A stretch of DNA of 64,000 bases from Pseudodonghicola flavimaris (GTDB taxonomy: Bacteria; Pseudomonadota; Alphaproteobacteria; Rhodobacterales; Rhodobacteraceae). The DNA lies in assembly GCF_030164425.1 (NCBI RefSeq), contig NZ_JASNJD010000024.1, positions 25,961-89,960 on the forward strand, read 5' to 3'. The translations under genes were made by a program, and so were the position numbers. This document shows, in pieces, positions 42,134 to 52,517 of the stretch. Each line of letters opens with the position of its first letter. Positions within the stretch are counted from its first letter, which is position 1. Under the pieces are notes generated by a model. The model worked only from the letters and a program-made list of their open reading frames with translations, did no database searches and was not told the origin of the DNA.

Positions 42134-44542
42134 TCAGAACTTCGCCTGCAGGGTCAGGTCGAAGGCCTGTTCCTTGTCGTAGTCTTCCTTGACGATGGCC
42201 TTGGAGAAGTTGAACCGCAGCGGACCGAAGCCGGTGTTCCACAGGAACGACAGGCCGATCACCGACCGCCAGGAGCCGTCTTCGCCGACGATACAGCTGC
42301 CCGTGCCGCTGGTGCCGCAGGTCGAGGCCGCCGCCGAGGTATCGACATTGCTCAACCCCCAGAGGTTGCCGACATCGAGGAAGACACCGCCACGCAGGCC
42401 GATCTCTTCCGGCAGGCCGAGCGGGAAATCAGCCTCGAACCGGGCGACCGCGTAGAAGTTACCGCCGAGCGCATCGTCATAGGCATTGCCACTGGTATCC
42501 GGCGACATGTCGCGCGGCCCGATACCTCCGGGCTCAAACCCGCGCATGATGTCGGACGACAGCAGGAAGCGATCAACCGTCCGGCTGGTGTCATCGCCGA
42601 GCCAGGTCAGCGCTCCGGCCTCGAAGCTCGCCCGCAGGGTCACTTCCTCGTTGAGGATCTTCTTCTGCGCAATCGCCTTGGCCTTGGTGCGCAGATAGTT
42701 GCTGTCTCCGCCGAGCCCGGCATAATCGGTGCCAAACTCCAGCAGGAAACCGGCGGTCGGGTCCAGCCCGTTCAGCCGGCTGTCGAAGGTATAGGTGAAG
42801 CCGGCGAGGCTGGCACTTTCGCGTCCACGCGCGATTTCAGAGGCGATCACCGGCCCTTCGATCGCGGTGTCGCGCGACTTCATCTCGTTGCCCTGCCAGG
42901 AGTACCGCAGGCTCAGGCGGGTCTGTTCCGACAGGTTGAAGGTCAGCGCCGGCGAGAAGAACAGCCGCTCGGTGTCATAGGTGCTGTAGCTCGAATTGGT
43001 GTTCGACATGCCGAGATCGAGGTCGAACCGCAGCTGCCGCCCCATCAGGAAAGGTTCGGTGAAGCCGATGACATAGGCCTCGGCATCCTCCGCCGTCGAG
43101 AAGGTGAACGACAGGCGCTGCCCGCGCCCGAGGAAGTTGTTCTCGGACAGGCCCAGGGCCACGCCGAAACCGTTGTTGACCGAATAGGAGCCGCCGAGGT
43201 TGAACGAACCGGTCGGCTGTTCCTCGACATTGACGTCGACGATCACCTGCTCGGGGCTGGAGCCTTCGCGCGCATTCACATCGGCATTGGAGAAATACCC
43301 CAGCGCCCGGATACGTTCGGCACTGGCGCGAATTTCACGCGGGTTGAACGGGTCGCCCTCCGCCGTGCGGAACTGCTGGCGCACGACGCGGTCCAGGGTG
43401 GTGGTATTGCCCTCGATATCGATCCGCTCGACGAAAACGCGCGGCCCCTTGGTCAGCACGAATTCCACATTCAGGGTCTGATCGCGGTCGTTACGGGTGA
43501 TCCGCGGCTCGATCCGCATGAAATCGACGCCCTGCTTGATCGCCAGCCGTTCCATCCGGGTGATCGAGTTCTCCACCAGCGTCGGTGTATAGACCACGCC
43601 CGGCTTGATCTTCAACGCGTCCTGATAGGCGGCGGCATCGACCCCGGGATATTCGCTGGAGGTCGAGATCTCGCCGAAGCGGAACTGCTGCCCCTCGGTG
43701 ATATCCATCACCAGATAGAAGGCGTCACGTTCGCGGGTGAATTCGACGTTGGAGCTGTTGACGCGGAAATCCACGTAGCCGCGCGACAGGTAGAAGTCGC
43801 GCAGGACCTGCTTGTCGAACTCGATCCGGTCTTCGATCAGCGTGTCCGAACGCAGGAAGGTGCGCAGGAAGTTGGCCTGCTTGGTCTCCATCACCCGGCG
43901 CAGGCGCCGGTCGGAATAGACCCGGTTGCCGACGAAGCTGACACGCTCGACCTCGATGGTGTCGCCTTCGGAGATTTCGAACACCAGATCGACGCGGTTC
44001 TCGCTGCGGCGGATGATGCGCGGCACCACGGTGGCGGCGACCCGCCCCTGCTGCGAATAGGCCTTGGCAAGGGTATCGGCATCGCTCTGCGCCTTGGCCG
44101 GGTTGAACACCTGGCGCGGCGTGGATTCGATCAGCTTCTCCAGCGCGTCGTCCTTGATCCGCCGGTTGCCTTCGAAACTGATGGCATTGATGGTCGGGTA
44201 TTCCGTGACGGTGACGACGAGGGTGCCGCCGCGCGGTTCGATATCGACGGATTCGAACAGGCCGCTGGCCATCACCTTCTGATAGGCATCGTTCAGCTCA
44301 CCCGCCGAAATGGTCTTGCCGCGCGCAATCCCGGTGTAGGACGCGATCGTGGCGTCTTCGATCCGCTGGTTGCCCTCGACGCGAATGCTGTTGAAACGAT
44401 AATCCTGCGCCTGGGCGCCAGACGGGGCGACCGCCACAGACAGTGCCATACACAGAACAAAAGCGGTCAGCACACGGCCGTTTACGGTGCAGCCAATACC
44501 ACGGTCAGCGCAGGGTTCTCCTGCGGTGCTCCCCAATCCCAT
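42134..44542 (-). CDS. bamA: Outer membrane protein assembly factor BamA
   Basis: Central component of the BAM complex, inserting beta-barrels. The 802-residue protein has a signal peptide (LTAFVLCMALSVAVAPSGAQA), five POTRA domains (first VEGNQRIEDATIASYTG, third with FYLSRGYVDFRV) and a C-terminal barrel ending in an aromatic residue (LTLQAKF). The Omp85 signature appears as LRGGVFLDVGNLWGL. A GTG 19 codons inside the frame is an alternative start. It lies between a small membrane-protein gene and the skp-like gene. Confidence 0.97.
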   Translation of the reverse strand: MGLGSTAGEPCADRGIGCTVNGRVLTAFVLCMALSVAVAPSGAQAQDYRFNSIRVEGNQRIEDATIASYTGIARGKTISAGELNDAYQKVMASGLFESVDIEPRGGTLVVTVTEYPTINAISFEGNRRIKDDALEKLIESTPRQVFNPAKAQSDADTLAKAYSQQGRVAATVVPRIIRRSENRVDLVFEISEGDTIEVERVSFVGNRVYSDRRLRRVMETKQANFLRTFLRSDTLIEDRIEFDKQVLRDFYLSRGYVDFRVNSSNVEFTRERDAFYLVMDITEGQQFRFGEISTSSEYPGVDAAAYQDALKIKPGVVYTPTLVENSITRMERLAIKQGVDFMRIEPRITRNDRDQTLNVEFVLTKGPRVFVERIDIEGNTTTLDRVVRQQFRTAEGDPFNPREIRASAERIRALGYFSNADVNAREGSSPEQVIVDVNVEEQPTGSFNLGGSYSVNNGFGVALGLSENNFLGRGQRLSFTFSTAEDAEAYVIGFTEPFLMGRQLRFDLDLGMSNTNSSYSTYDTERLFFSPALTFNLSEQTRLSLRYSWQGNEMKSRDTAIEGPVIASEIARGRESASLAGFTYTFDSRLNGLDPTAGFLLEFGTDYAGLGGDSNYLRTKAKAIAQKKILNEEVTLRASFEAGALTWLGDDTSRTVDRFLLSSDIMRGFEPGGIGPRDMSPDTSGNAYDDALGGNFYAVARFEADFPLGLPEEIGLRGGVFLDVGNLWGLSNVDTSAAASTCGTSGTGSCIVGEDGSWRSVIGLSFLWNTGFGPLRFNFSKAIVKEDYDKEQAFDLTLQAKF

Positions 44543-44662
44543 ATTCTCTAACCCAGTGTTTAGCAGACGTTGAGGAAGTGAGTATCGGGATTGCCCGTCG
44601 ATGTCAAAAGCCCAATTGGGCGGGGCACGCCGCCGGCGCAGGGACGCCGGCGGCGGACGCCA

Positions 44663-44791
44663 TCACAGCATGCTCAGCAACCAGCCGCCGGCCGTCAGGG
44701 CCGCCAGAATGGTGCCGACATACAGGAGCAGGTCCCAGTTCAACTGCATGACCAGGCTCAGCCCGCGATAGGAATGGTGCAGGGTTTGCAT
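44663..44791 (-). CDS. 42-residue single-pass membrane protein between rseP and bamA
   Basis: A small gene with start ATG at 44791 and AGAGGA upstream. The protein has a short polar start (MQTLHHSYRGLSLVMQ) and one hydrophobic helix (LLLYVGTILAALTAGGWLL). It sits in the leftward envelope series between rseP and bamA, an unusual extra member. It is shorter than most gene finders accept. The function is unknown. Confidence 0.6.
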   Translation of the reverse strand: MQTLHHSYRGLSLVMQLNWDLLLYVGTILAALTAGGWLLSML

Positions 44792-44930
44792 CTCGTGGTC
44801 CTCTTGACGCTTCGCAGTTTCGCTGCGTCGGGACCCTAGGGGCGGAATATGGCGACACTTGGGCAAAACCGGGGCGCGCCCTTGCCGCGGCGCGAGAGCG
44901 CGCGACCGGGCCGCCCCGGCTTTGTTGCCC

Positions 44931-46286
44931 TTAGCAGAACAGATCGTTGCCGAGCGCGAAGACCATCATCGACAGCACCAGCGCCAGGCCGACGCTCATC
45001 AGCACCTTCAGCGCCCGGTCGCTGGGCGGACGGCGGAACACCGCCTCATAGGCGTAGAACATCAGGTGGCCGCCATCCAGGACCGGGATCGGAAACAGGT
45101 TCAGCAGCCCCACAGCGGTGGACAGCACGGCGATGAAGGAGATGAAGCTCTGCGCACCCTGGCTGGCCATCTGCCCGGAGGTTTCGGCGATGCCGATGGG
45201 GCCGGAGATGTTGCAGGTGCTGATCGCCCCGGTGATCATGTGCCACATCCCCGACAGCGAGCCGGTGATGATGCCCCAGGTCTGGATCATGCCGCCGGTG
45301 AAGGCCTGCACCGGGCCGGCGGTGACCGTTGCCGGCTCGAACGCCATGCCGCCGGCGATGCCGATCCGCCATTGCGTCGCGAAATTGCCATCCGCCTGCG
45401 GTTCATCGACCCGGCGCGGCGTCATGGTGAATTGCGATTCCTCCCCGTCGCGCCAGACCGTCAGCAGCAGCGGCTTGCCGTCAGAGGCCTCGACCACCTG
45501 CTTGAGCTGATCGAAGACATAGACCGGCTGCCCCTCGACCGCGGTGATGACATCGCCCGGCTTCAGCCCGGCATCGCTGGCGGCGCTGCGCGGCACCACC
45601 CGGTAGATATAGGCCGGGAAAGGCTGCGGGCCGGCCACCGTGATCTCCTGCCCGTCGCGGCGCACCAGATAGTCCAGCGTCGGCGCGACCGGCAGATCGC
45701 CCAGGAAGCCCTGCCAAGAGGTGCCATCGGTGTAATCCGGCGACGGCGTGCCGTTGATGGCCAGGATCTCATCGCCCGCCTGCAGGTCGATCTGCGCCCC
45801 CGGCATCGGGTGCAGTTCGCCCACCGTCAGCGGATCGCGCGGCACCCCCTGCACCATGAACACCAGGGTGAAGACGGCGATCGACAGGACGAAGTTGAAC
45901 ACCGGTCCCGCCGCCACCGTCGCCGCCCGGGCCCAGAGCGGCGCGCCCAGCATCGTGTGCCGCAGATCGTCGGGGTTGTTGCGATAGATTTCGGCCATGG
46001 TTTCGCTGTCCGCCCCGGCCGAGGCGGCATTGGCATCGCCCAGAAACTTGACGTAGCCGCCAAAGGGCAAGGCGGCGATCTGCCAGCGGGTGCCGCGCTT
46101 GTCGACACGGCTGAACAGCACCGGACCGAATCCGAGCGAGAAGACCTCGGCGTGAATACCGCTCCAGCGGCCGACGATGTAATGGCCGAATTCATGCACG
46201 GCGACGATCACGGACAGCGCGACGACAAAGGCAACGACGGTGTAGATCACCCCGCCGAACTGCGGAACCAGTTCAACAATATTCAA
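44931..46286 (-). CDS. rseP: Site-2 protease RseP
   Basis: An intramembrane zinc metalloprotease that cuts anti-sigma factors and leftover signal peptides. The 451-residue protein has HEFGH at residues 31-35 in the first membrane helix, two PDZ regions (EILAINGT..., PGDVITAVEGQPV) and the third catalytic segment NLFPIPVLDGGHL. It follows dxr by 4 bp. Confidence 0.97.
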   Translation of the reverse strand: MNIVELVPQFGGVIYTVVAFVVALSVIVAVHEFGHYIVGRWSGIHAEVFSLGFGPVLFSRVDKRGTRWQIAALPFGGYVKFLGDANAASAGADSETMAEIYRNNPDDLRHTMLGAPLWARAATVAAGPVFNFVLSIAVFTLVFMVQGVPRDPLTVGELHPMPGAQIDLQAGDEILAINGTPSPDYTDGTSWQGFLGDLPVAPTLDYLVRRDGQEITVAGPQPFPAYIYRVVPRSAASDAGLKPGDVITAVEGQPVYVFDQLKQVVEASDGKPLLLTVWRDGEESQFTMTPRRVDEPQADGNFATQWRIGIAGGMAFEPATVTAGPVQAFTGGMIQTWGIITGSLSGMWHMITGAISTCNISGPIGIAETSGQMASQGAQSFISFIAVLSTAVGLLNLFPIPVLDGGHLMFYAYEAVFRRPPSDRALKVLMSVGLALVLSMMVFALGNDLFC

Positions 46287-46290
46287 AGTC

Positions 46291-47463
46291 TTATCCTGCT
46301 CTCTCGGTCATCGCGTCATCCGCCCACTCCCGGGCGAGATGGTCTGTCCCGAGCACGTTATCAAGGGTCATGCTCATCTGCGCCATGCCCGGCGCGCCGG
46401 CGAAGCGGTTCAGAACCGTCTCGACCACCGCCGCCATGTCGAGAAATCCGATTCGTCCGGCGATGAACCCGTCGAGGCTGCGTTCCTTGGCAGCGGTGAA
46501 GACCGCACCGGCCAGCCCGCCCATCGCCATCACCTCGCGGGCAAGCCGCAGCGCGGGGTAGCGCGCCTCGTCTGGGGCGCTGAAGCTCAGCTGGCCGACA
46601 CGGGCCAGATCCAGCCGGTCCACCGGCAGCGCCCGGCGGGCCGGCCAGTTCAGTGCATAGCCGATAGCATGCCGCATATCCGGCGCCCCGACATGCGCCA
46701 TCAGCGCACCATCGACGAAACCGACCAGCGCATGCACCATGGATTCGGGATGCACCAGAACCTCGATCTGCTCCGGACGAACACCAAAGAATTCTCGTGT
46801 TTCAAGAACTTCCATGGCCTTGTTGAACATCGAGGCGCTGTCGATGGTGATCCTCTGGCCCATGTCCCAGTTGGGATGGGTCGAGGCTTCCTGCACTGTC
46901 GCGGTCCGCAGCCGCTCCAGCGGCCAGTCGCGGAACGCGCCGCCCGAGGCGGTGATCACCACCCGTTCCACGGCGGCGATCTCCTCGCCCACCAGCGCCT
47001 GAAACACTGCCGAATGTTCGCTGTCCACCGGCAGGATGCGGGCGCCATGGGTGGCGGCGGTGCCCAGCACCAGCTCCCCGGCGCAGACCAGCGATTCCTT
47101 GTTGGCGAGCGCCAGGGTGGTGCCCCGTTCCAGCGCCGTCAGCCCCGGCGCCAGCCCGGCGGCGCCGATGATCGCCGACATCACCCAGTCGGCCGGACGC
47201 GCCGCCGCCTCGAGGATCGCCTGCGGCCCCGCCGCGGCCTCGACCCCCGAGCCCGCCAGCGCCGCACGCAGATCGTCCAGCCGGTCGTCATAGGCCGTGA
47301 CTGCCAGATCGGCGCCGAGCGCGCGGGCATCCGCCGCCAGCTGCGCGATATTGCCGCCCCCGGTCAGCGCCACGACGTCATAGGCCGCCGGATCGCGCCG
47401 GATCAGGTCGATGGTGTTCTGCCCGATGGAGCCCGTCGCCCCCAGGATCGTCACCCGCCGCAT
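46291..47463 (-). CDS. dxr: 1-deoxy-D-xylulose-5-phosphate reductoisomerase
   Basis: Second step of the MEP isoprenoid pathway, making MEP with NADPH. The 390-residue protein begins with the NADPH-binding VTILGATGSIGQNT. The substrate block is ALANKESLVCAGE and the metal site PVDSEHSAVFQAL. It feeds UppS two genes upstream in the same series. Confidence 0.98.
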   Translation of the reverse strand: MRRVTILGATGSIGQNTIDLIRRDPAAYDVVALTGGGNIAQLAADARALGADLAVTAYDDRLDDLRAALAGSGVEAAAGPQAILEAAARPADWVMSAIIGAAGLAPGLTALERGTTLALANKESLVCAGELVLGTAATHGARILPVDSEHSAVFQALVGEEIAAVERVVITASGGAFRDWPLERLRTATVQEASTHPNWDMGQRITIDSASMFNKAMEVLETREFFGVRPEQIEVLVHPESMVHALVGFVDGALMAHVGAPDMRHAIGYALNWPARRALPVDRLDLARVGQLSFSAPDEARYPALRLAREVMAMGGLAGAVFTAAKERSLDGFIAGRIGFLDMAAVVETVLNRFAGAPGMAQMSMTLDNVLGTDHLAREWADDAMTERAG

Positions 47464-47476
47464 TGCATCATCCCCT

Positions 47477-48280
47477 CTATACCGGTCCGGGGGGATAGCC
47501 CGTCAGTTGCATGATCACCAGAACCAGGATCGCCGCACCCAGCATACCGTCGAAACGGTCGAACAGGCCGCCGTGACCGGGGATCAGCGCGCTGGAATCC
47601 TTGACCCCCGCCCGCCGCTTGACAGCGCTTTCGGCGATATCGCCCAGTTGCGAGGCGAAGGCCGCCAGCGCCGACAGCCAGATCAGCCACGCCCCCGCCC
47701 CGGTGATCGGCATGAAGAGCCAGCCGACCGCCATGGCGACGACCCAGCCAGCGGCCGTGCCGGACCAGGTCTTTTTCGGGCTGATCCTGGGCCAGAACTT
47801 CGGCCCGCCGAAGATGCGGCCGGCGAAATAGCCGGCGATATCGGTACCGGCCACCACCAGCACCAGCCAGGCCATCCAGGGAAAGCCGAATTCGTTGCGC
47901 ACCGACATCATCCCGAAGGAGGCCATCAGGATGAAGATCAGGAACGGCACAAAGACGCGCCGGTGTTCCGGCAGCCAGAAAAAGCCGATGATCGCCGGCA
48001 CCAGCAGGATCGGCAGCGCGAAACCCGCCTTGAGGTAGATCGCGAGGAAGGCGGCGCCGCCGGCCAGCAGCCCCATCGCCACCGACCGCGGCCTGACGTC
48101 GGGCGGCATCATCCGGGTCAGCTCCCAGACGATCAGCCCGGTGGCAATCGACACGAAGGTGATGAAGATATAGCCGCCGGCCCAGACCGCGCCGAGCCCC
48201 GCCGCCGCCAGCACGATGCCGGAGAGCACCCGGGCGGTCAGATCGCCCCAGCGGCCCGCGGCGCCCCCCTGCCCGCTCAT
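47477..48280 (-). CDS. cdsA: Phosphatidate cytidylyltransferase
   Basis: Makes CDP-diacylglycerol for phospholipid synthesis. The 267-residue membrane protein has about eight helices and the C-terminal signature SAVKRRAGVKDSSALIPGHGG...DRFD. It overlaps uppS by ATGA and lies 13 bp before dxr. Confidence 0.97.
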   Translation of the reverse strand: MSGQGGAAGRWGDLTARVLSGIVLAAAGLGAVWAGGYIFITFVSIATGLIVWELTRMMPPDVRPRSVAMGLLAGGAAFLAIYLKAGFALPILLVPAIIGFFWLPEHRRVFVPFLIFILMASFGMMSVRNEFGFPWMAWLVLVVAGTDIAGYFAGRIFGGPKFWPRISPKKTWSGTAAGWVVAMAVGWLFMPITGAGAWLIWLSALAAFASQLGDIAESAVKRRAGVKDSSALIPGHGGLFDRFDGMLGAAILVLVIMQLTGYPPGPV

Positions 48281-49026
48281 AGCTTCACCGCCCCGAAGCG
48301 CCGGTCGCGTCGACCATAGCTGGTGCAGAGTTTTTCCAGCTCCTCGGCGGAGAAATCCGGCCAGAGCGTGTCGATGAACTCATATTCCGCATAGGCCGAC
48401 TGCCACAGCAGGAAGTTGGAAATCCGCGCCTCGCCACTGGTGCGGATCACCAGATCGGGATCGGGCAGCACGCAGGTGTCGAGGTATTTCGGCAGGGTTT
48501 CCTCGTCGACATCGGCCGGCTTCAGCCGGCCGTCGGCGACATCCTGGGCCAGCCGTTTGGTGGCGCGGGCCACCTCGTCCCGGCCGCCATAGTTCAGTGC
48601 GATGGTCAGATGGGTGCCGTCGTTGCCGGCGGTTTCCAGTTCCAACTGGTCCATCAGCGCGATCAGCTTGGCATCCAGCCGCACCCGGTCGCCGATGAAA
48701 CGGACGCGGACGTTCTTGGCCGCCAGCGCCTGCATTTCCTTGGCGATATAGCGGCGGAACAGGCTCATCAGCCCGGCGACCTCGGTCTGGGTGCGTTTCC
48801 AGTTCTCGGTCGAGAAGGCGAAGATGGTCAGATACTTGATCCCGAGCTTCGGGCAGGCCTCGACCACCTCGCGGACCCGGCGGGCGCCGGCGTGATGACC
48901 AAAGAGCCGTGGCCGGCCGCGCGCCTGCGCCCAGCGACCGTTGCCATCCATGATGATGGCCACATGGCGAGGCCCGCGCGCCGCGCCCTCGGCGCTGCCG
49001 GAACCGGTATCTGAACCAGAGGACAT
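48277..49026 (-). CDS. uppS: Undecaprenyl diphosphate synthase
   Basis: Cis-prenyltransferase that makes the C55 lipid carrier for peptidoglycan and O-antigen. The 249-residue protein has catalytic D27 in IIMDGNGRWAQARG and the later block FSTENWKRTQ. The conserved RTSGEARISNFLLWQSAYAE is near the C terminus. It is the third gene of the pyrH-frr-uppS-cdsA-dxr order common in bacteria. Confidence 0.98.
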   Translation of the reverse strand: MSSGSDTGSGSAEGAARGPRHVAIIMDGNGRWAQARGRPRLFGHHAGARRVREVVEACPKLGIKYLTIFAFSTENWKRTQTEVAGLMSLFRRYIAKEMQALAAKNVRVRFIGDRVRLDAKLIALMDQLELETAGNDGTHLTIALNYGGRDEVARATKRLAQDVADGRLKPADVDEETLPKYLDTCVLPDPDLVIRTSGEARISNFLLWQSAYAEYEFIDTLWPDFSAEELEKLCTSYGRRDRRFGAVKL

Positions 49027-49034
49027 GATCCGGA

Positions 49035-49598
49035 TCAGACCTGCATGATCTCGGCCTGCTTGGCCTCCAGCGCCTCGTCGACATGGGCGATCGCCTTGTC
49101 GGTCAGATCCTGCACCTCGGCCTCCCAGAACTTCTGATCGTCCTCGGACATGCCGTCGGCCTTGGCCTTCTTGATCTGATCCATGCCATCGCGGCGCACG
49201 TTGCGAATCGCCACCCGGGCGTGTTCGGCGTATTGGCCCGCGACCTTGGTCAGCTCGCGGCGGCGTTCCTCGTTCAGCTCCGGGATCGGCAACATGATGA
49301 TGGTGCCGTTCAACTGCGGGTTGATCCCCAGCCCGCTTTCGCGGATCGCCTTTTCGACCTTGTTCACCATCGACTTGTCCCAGACGTTGATGGTGACCAT
49401 CCGCGGCTCGGGCACGTTGACGGTGCCGATCTGGTTGATCGGGGTCATCTGGCCATAGGCTTCGACCATCACCGGCTCCAGCATGGAGCCGGAGGCGCGC
49501 CCGGTCCGCAGCGAGGCGAATTCGGTGCGCAGGTTCGACATGGCCCCGTCCATGCGGCGTTTCAGGTCATCGGTATCGAGTTCGAAATCTTCGGACAT
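49035..49598 (-). CDS. frr: Ribosome recycling factor
   Basis: Splits post-termination ribosomes together with EF-G. The 187-residue protein begins [18 protein letters not shown] (ATG at 49598). The conserved [19 protein letters not shown] and [19 protein letters not shown] are present. It lies between pyrH and uppS. Confidence 0.98.
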   Translation of the reverse strand: MSEDFELDTDDLKRRMDGAMSNLRTEFASLRTGRASGSMLEPVMVEAYGQMTPINQIGTVNVPEPRMVTINVWDKSMVNKVEKAIRESGLGINPQLNGTIIMLPIPELNEERRRELTKVAGQYAEHARVAIRNVRRDGMDQIKKAKADGMSEDDQKFWEAEVQDLTDKAIAHVDEALEAKQAEIMQV

Positions 49599-49649
49599 GG
49601 TTCTGTCCACTCCCCCGGGTTCGGATTGTCGTTCGCGCGGTCTATAGCC

Positions 49650-50396
49650 CTAGGCATGCACCTTTGTATAGGTGCCCTCGCCGGCGAGGATACCGCGGAA
49701 ACCGCCCGGCTCGTCCAGCGAGAAGACGATGATCGGCAGGTTGTTGTCGCGCGCCAGCGCGATGGCGGCGGCATCCATCACCCCCAGACGCTTGGCCAGC
49801 GCCTCGTCATAACTGACGGTGTCATAGCGCTTGGCATCGGCGAACTTATGCGGATCCTTGTCGTAGACGCCATCCACCTTGGTGCCCTTGAAGATCGCCT
49901 CGCAGGCCATCTCGTTGGCGCGCAGGGCGCCGGCGGTGTCGGTGGTGAAATAGGGGTTGCCGGTGCCGGCGGCGAAGATGCAGACCCGTTTCTTCTCCAG
50001 GTGGCGCACGGCGCGGCGGCGGATATAGGGCTCTGCCACCTCGTCCATGCGGATAGCGCTGATCACCCGGGTGAAGACCCCCAGACCTTCCAGCGCTGAC
50101 TGCATCGCCAGCGCGTTCATCACGGTGGCCAGCATCCCCATGTAATCGGCGGTGGTCCGCTCCATCCCCTGGGCGCTGCCGGAGAGGCCGCGGAAGATGT
50201 TGCCGCCGCCGATCACCATGCAGATCTCCACCCCCAGATCGTGCACCGCCTTCACCTCGCGGGCGATCCGCTCGACGGTGGGAGGATGCAGGCCGAAGCC
50301 CTGATCGCCCATCAGCGCCTCCCCCGATATCTTGAGCATGACGCGACTGTATTTCACCGGCGAGGTCTGGGTTTCAGCTGTTTCGGAAGAGGTCAT
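49650..50396 (-). CDS. pyrH: Uridylate kinase
   Basis: Phosphorylates UMP to UDP and is the first gene of the envelope series. The 248-residue amino-acid-kinase-fold protein has [22 protein letters not shown] and [20 protein letters not shown]. The genes rpsB and tsf, often upstream, are absent; miaA diverges instead. Confidence 0.98.
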   Translation of the reverse strand: MTSSETAETQTSPVKYSRVMLKISGEALMGDQGFGLHPPTVERIAREVKAVHDLGVEICMVIGGGNIFRGLSGSAQGMERTTADYMGMLATVMNALAMQSALEGLGVFTRVISAIRMDEVAEPYIRRRAVRHLEKKRVCIFAAGTGNPYFTTDTAGALRANEMACEAIFKGTKVDGVYDKDPHKFADAKRYDTVSYDEALAKRLGVMDAAAIALARDNNLPIIVFSLDEPGGFRGILAGEGTYTKVHA

Positions 50397-50519
50397 GTTG
50401 CGCTCCGCTCTGGCACGGGGTTATTTTCGCGCCAAAATGTCGGAAATCGCCGCCGGGTTCAATGCAACAAGCGCCGGGATCGGCGCGAATTTGTGCATTC
50501 GGAGAAGACGGCGCGCGCA

Positions 50520-51401
50520 ATGCGGAAGAGCGAATTGGCACAGCTGCCGGAAATCCCCGAGAAAACACCGGTTCTGATCGCCGGTCCCACCGCCAGCGGC
50601 AAATCCGCCCTGGCGCTGGAGATCACCCGCACCCGGGGCGGCGTGATCGTCAATGCCGACGCCAGCCAGGTCTATGACTGCTGGCGGGTGATCTCGGCCC
50701 GCCCCAGCGTCGCGGAGGAGGCCGAGGTGCCGCACCGGCTCTATGGTCACCTGCCCTATGACGCGCCCTATTCCGCCGGCCACTGGCTGCGCGATGTGGC
50801 GCCGCTGCTGGCAGGTCCGGAGCGGCCGATCATCGTCGGCGGTACCGGGCTCTATTTCCTGGCACTGACCGAGGGGCTGGCCGAGATCCCCGCGACCCCA
50901 CCAGAGGTGAGGGCCGAGGCCGACCGCATCGCGCTCGACCGGCTGCTCGCCGATCTCGATCCCGTCACTGCCGCCGGCCTCGACCGGCGGAACCGGGCCC
51001 GGGTTCAGCGCGCCTGGGAAGTGCAGCGCGCCACCGGCCGGCCTCTGGCCGCCTGGCAGGCGGAGACGCCGCCGCCGCTGCTGCCGCTCGACCGTTGCCT
51101 GCCGCTGGTGCTGGAGACCGACAAGGACTGGCTGAACGACCGGATCGCGCGACGCTTCGATCAGATGCTGGCGCAGGGGGCGCTGAAAGAGGTCGCCGCC
51201 ATGCGCGACCGCTACGACCCGGCGCTCCCCTCGTGCAAAGCGATCGGTGTGCCCGAGCTGATGCGCCACCTGCGCGGAGAGATCGATCTGGAGCAGGCGC
51301 GCCGCGACGCCACCATCGCCACCCGGCAATTCGCCAAGCGTCAGCGCACCTGGTTCCGGCGCCGAATGCGGCAATGGCACCGGGTTGACCCGGCGGAATA
51401 A
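50520..51401 (+). CDS. miaA: tRNA dimethylallyltransferase
   Basis: Adds a dimethylallyl group to A37 of tRNAs reading UNN codons. The 293-residue protein has P-loop GPTASGKSA (22-30), [10 protein letters not shown], and [19 protein letters not shown]. The last third has the family end [13 protein letters not shown]. The ATG at 50520 gives the conserved start; the frame is open to 50241 within pyrH on the other strand. The pathway shares dimethylallyl diphosphate with dxr and uppS. Confidence 0.97.
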   Translation: MRKSELAQLPEIPEKTPVLIAGPTASGKSALALEITRTRGGVIVNADASQVYDCWRVISARPSVAEEAEVPHRLYGHLPYDAPYSAGHWLRDVAPLLAGPERPIIVGGTGLYFLALTEGLAEIPATPPEVRAEADRIALDRLLADLDPVTAAGLDRRNRARVQRAWEVQRATGRPLAAWQAETPPPLLPLDRCLPLVLETDKDWLNDRIARRFDQMLAQGALKEVAAMRDRYDPALPSCKAIGVPELMRHLRGEIDLEQARRDATIATRQFAKRQRTWFRRRMRQWHRVDPAE

Positions 51402-51491
51402 CGCGCACCCGGGACGCCGGCTTGTCGGATTCGCGCCACTATGCTGTAAATTCAGGATCGTAATCGCCAGAAGCCTATCTATTTCGAACAG

Positions 51492-52301
51492 ATGCCTTTC
51501 GATCCCAGCGAGACGACGGACCTCAGGCTGGTCACCCTTGCGCAGCTCACCCAGGGCGGCGGCTGGCAGCTTGAGCTGGCGCACGACCGGGCCGAACATC
51601 TGCTGATCTGGATCACCCGGGGACAGGGCGTGGCGCTGCTGGACGGCAGCCGCCGCGGTGTCGGCACCCATAACGCGCTGTTCATCCCCGCCCGTCACCT
51701 GATGGCGCTGGAAATGATGCGCAACGGCTTTGGTCAGGCGCTGGTGATCCCGCCCGCCAGCGGCCTGACGCTGCCGCGCAGCGTACAACACCTGCGCATC
51801 CGCGATGTCGCCTCGCAAAGCGAGCTGACCGGGCTGATCGACGCGCTGGGGCGCGAACAGTCCGGCGGCCGGCCGCTGCGGCATTCTGCGATGCGCGCCT
51901 ATGGCGAGCTGATCGCGATCTGGCTGCGCCGCCACATCGACGATCTGTCCGAGGCGCGCCCCAGCGCCGCTCACCGGCTGGTTCAGGCCTATTGCGCGCG
52001 GCTGGTCGACAGTTACGGCTCGGGCGCCGGCATGGCGGATATCGCCCAGGAAATGGGCGTCACCCCCACCCATCTGACCCGGGTTTGTCGCAGCGAGACC
52101 GGCCGCACCGCCGCCGCCCTGCTGACCGAGCGCATTCTCTATGCGGCGCGCCGCCTGCTGACCGCGACCGATACGCCGGTTCAGGACATCGCCCGCCATC
52201 TGGGCTTTGGCAGCGCGGCCTATTTCACCCGCTTCATCCAGCAGCACACCGGACACACCCCGACCGCGCTGCGCCGTGCCGCCCGGCCCGACACAAAATA
52301 A
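51492..52301 (+). CDS. AraC family transcriptional regulator
   Basis: A 269-residue regulator with an N-terminal cupin-like sensing domain and the double HTH of AraC/XylS (MADIAQEMGVTPTHLTRVCRSETG; then PVQDIARHLGFGSAAYFTRFIQQHTGHTP). The spacing to miaA is 90 bp. It stands just before a peptide-type ABC operon on the same strand, which is a reasonable target, but no binding repeat was fixed. Confidence 0.93.
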   Translation: MPFDPSETTDLRLVTLAQLTQGGGWQLELAHDRAEHLLIWITRGQGVALLDGSRRGVGTHNALFIPARHLMALEMMRNGFGQALVIPPASGLTLPRSVQHLRIRDVASQSELTGLIDALGREQSGGRPLRHSAMRAYGELIAIWLRRHIDDLSEARPSAAHRLVQAYCARLVDSYGSGAGMADIAQEMGVTPTHLTRVCRSETGRTAAALLTERILYAARRLLTATDTPVQDIARHLGFGSAAYFTRFIQQHTGHTPTALRRAARPDTK

Positions 52302-52460
52302 CCCGCCGGTGGTCGCGGTCGTGTTTTGACTATTCGGCGTCGTTTTTCTACCAAGGAATGCGAAATGCCCCTGTTGACGCACAGGGAATTCTTTGGCCGA
52401 ATACCCCCATGGGGAACCATACTCTGCATAAAAGAAAACTGCTGAGGGCGGCCTAAGGTC

Positions 52461-52480
52461 CCGGCGGGATCTCCCGCCGG
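52461..52480 (+). other. Palindromic hairpin in the ABC operon leader
   Basis: CCGGCGGGA-TC-TCCCGCCGG is a perfect 9-bp arm palindrome 38 bp upstream of the substrate-binding-protein start. No T tract follows. It may be a leader hairpin or mark the end of the AraC transcript. Confidence 0.45.
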
Positions 52481-52517
52481 CAGCTCACCGAACCACTCGC
52501 ATCACAGGGAGCCATCC

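Noticed and set aside
41480..44551. A 1023-codon open frame on the plus strand opposite bamA and the skp-like gene
   Set aside because: His/Arg/Gly-rich shadow of two well-supported genes; no conserved motif.
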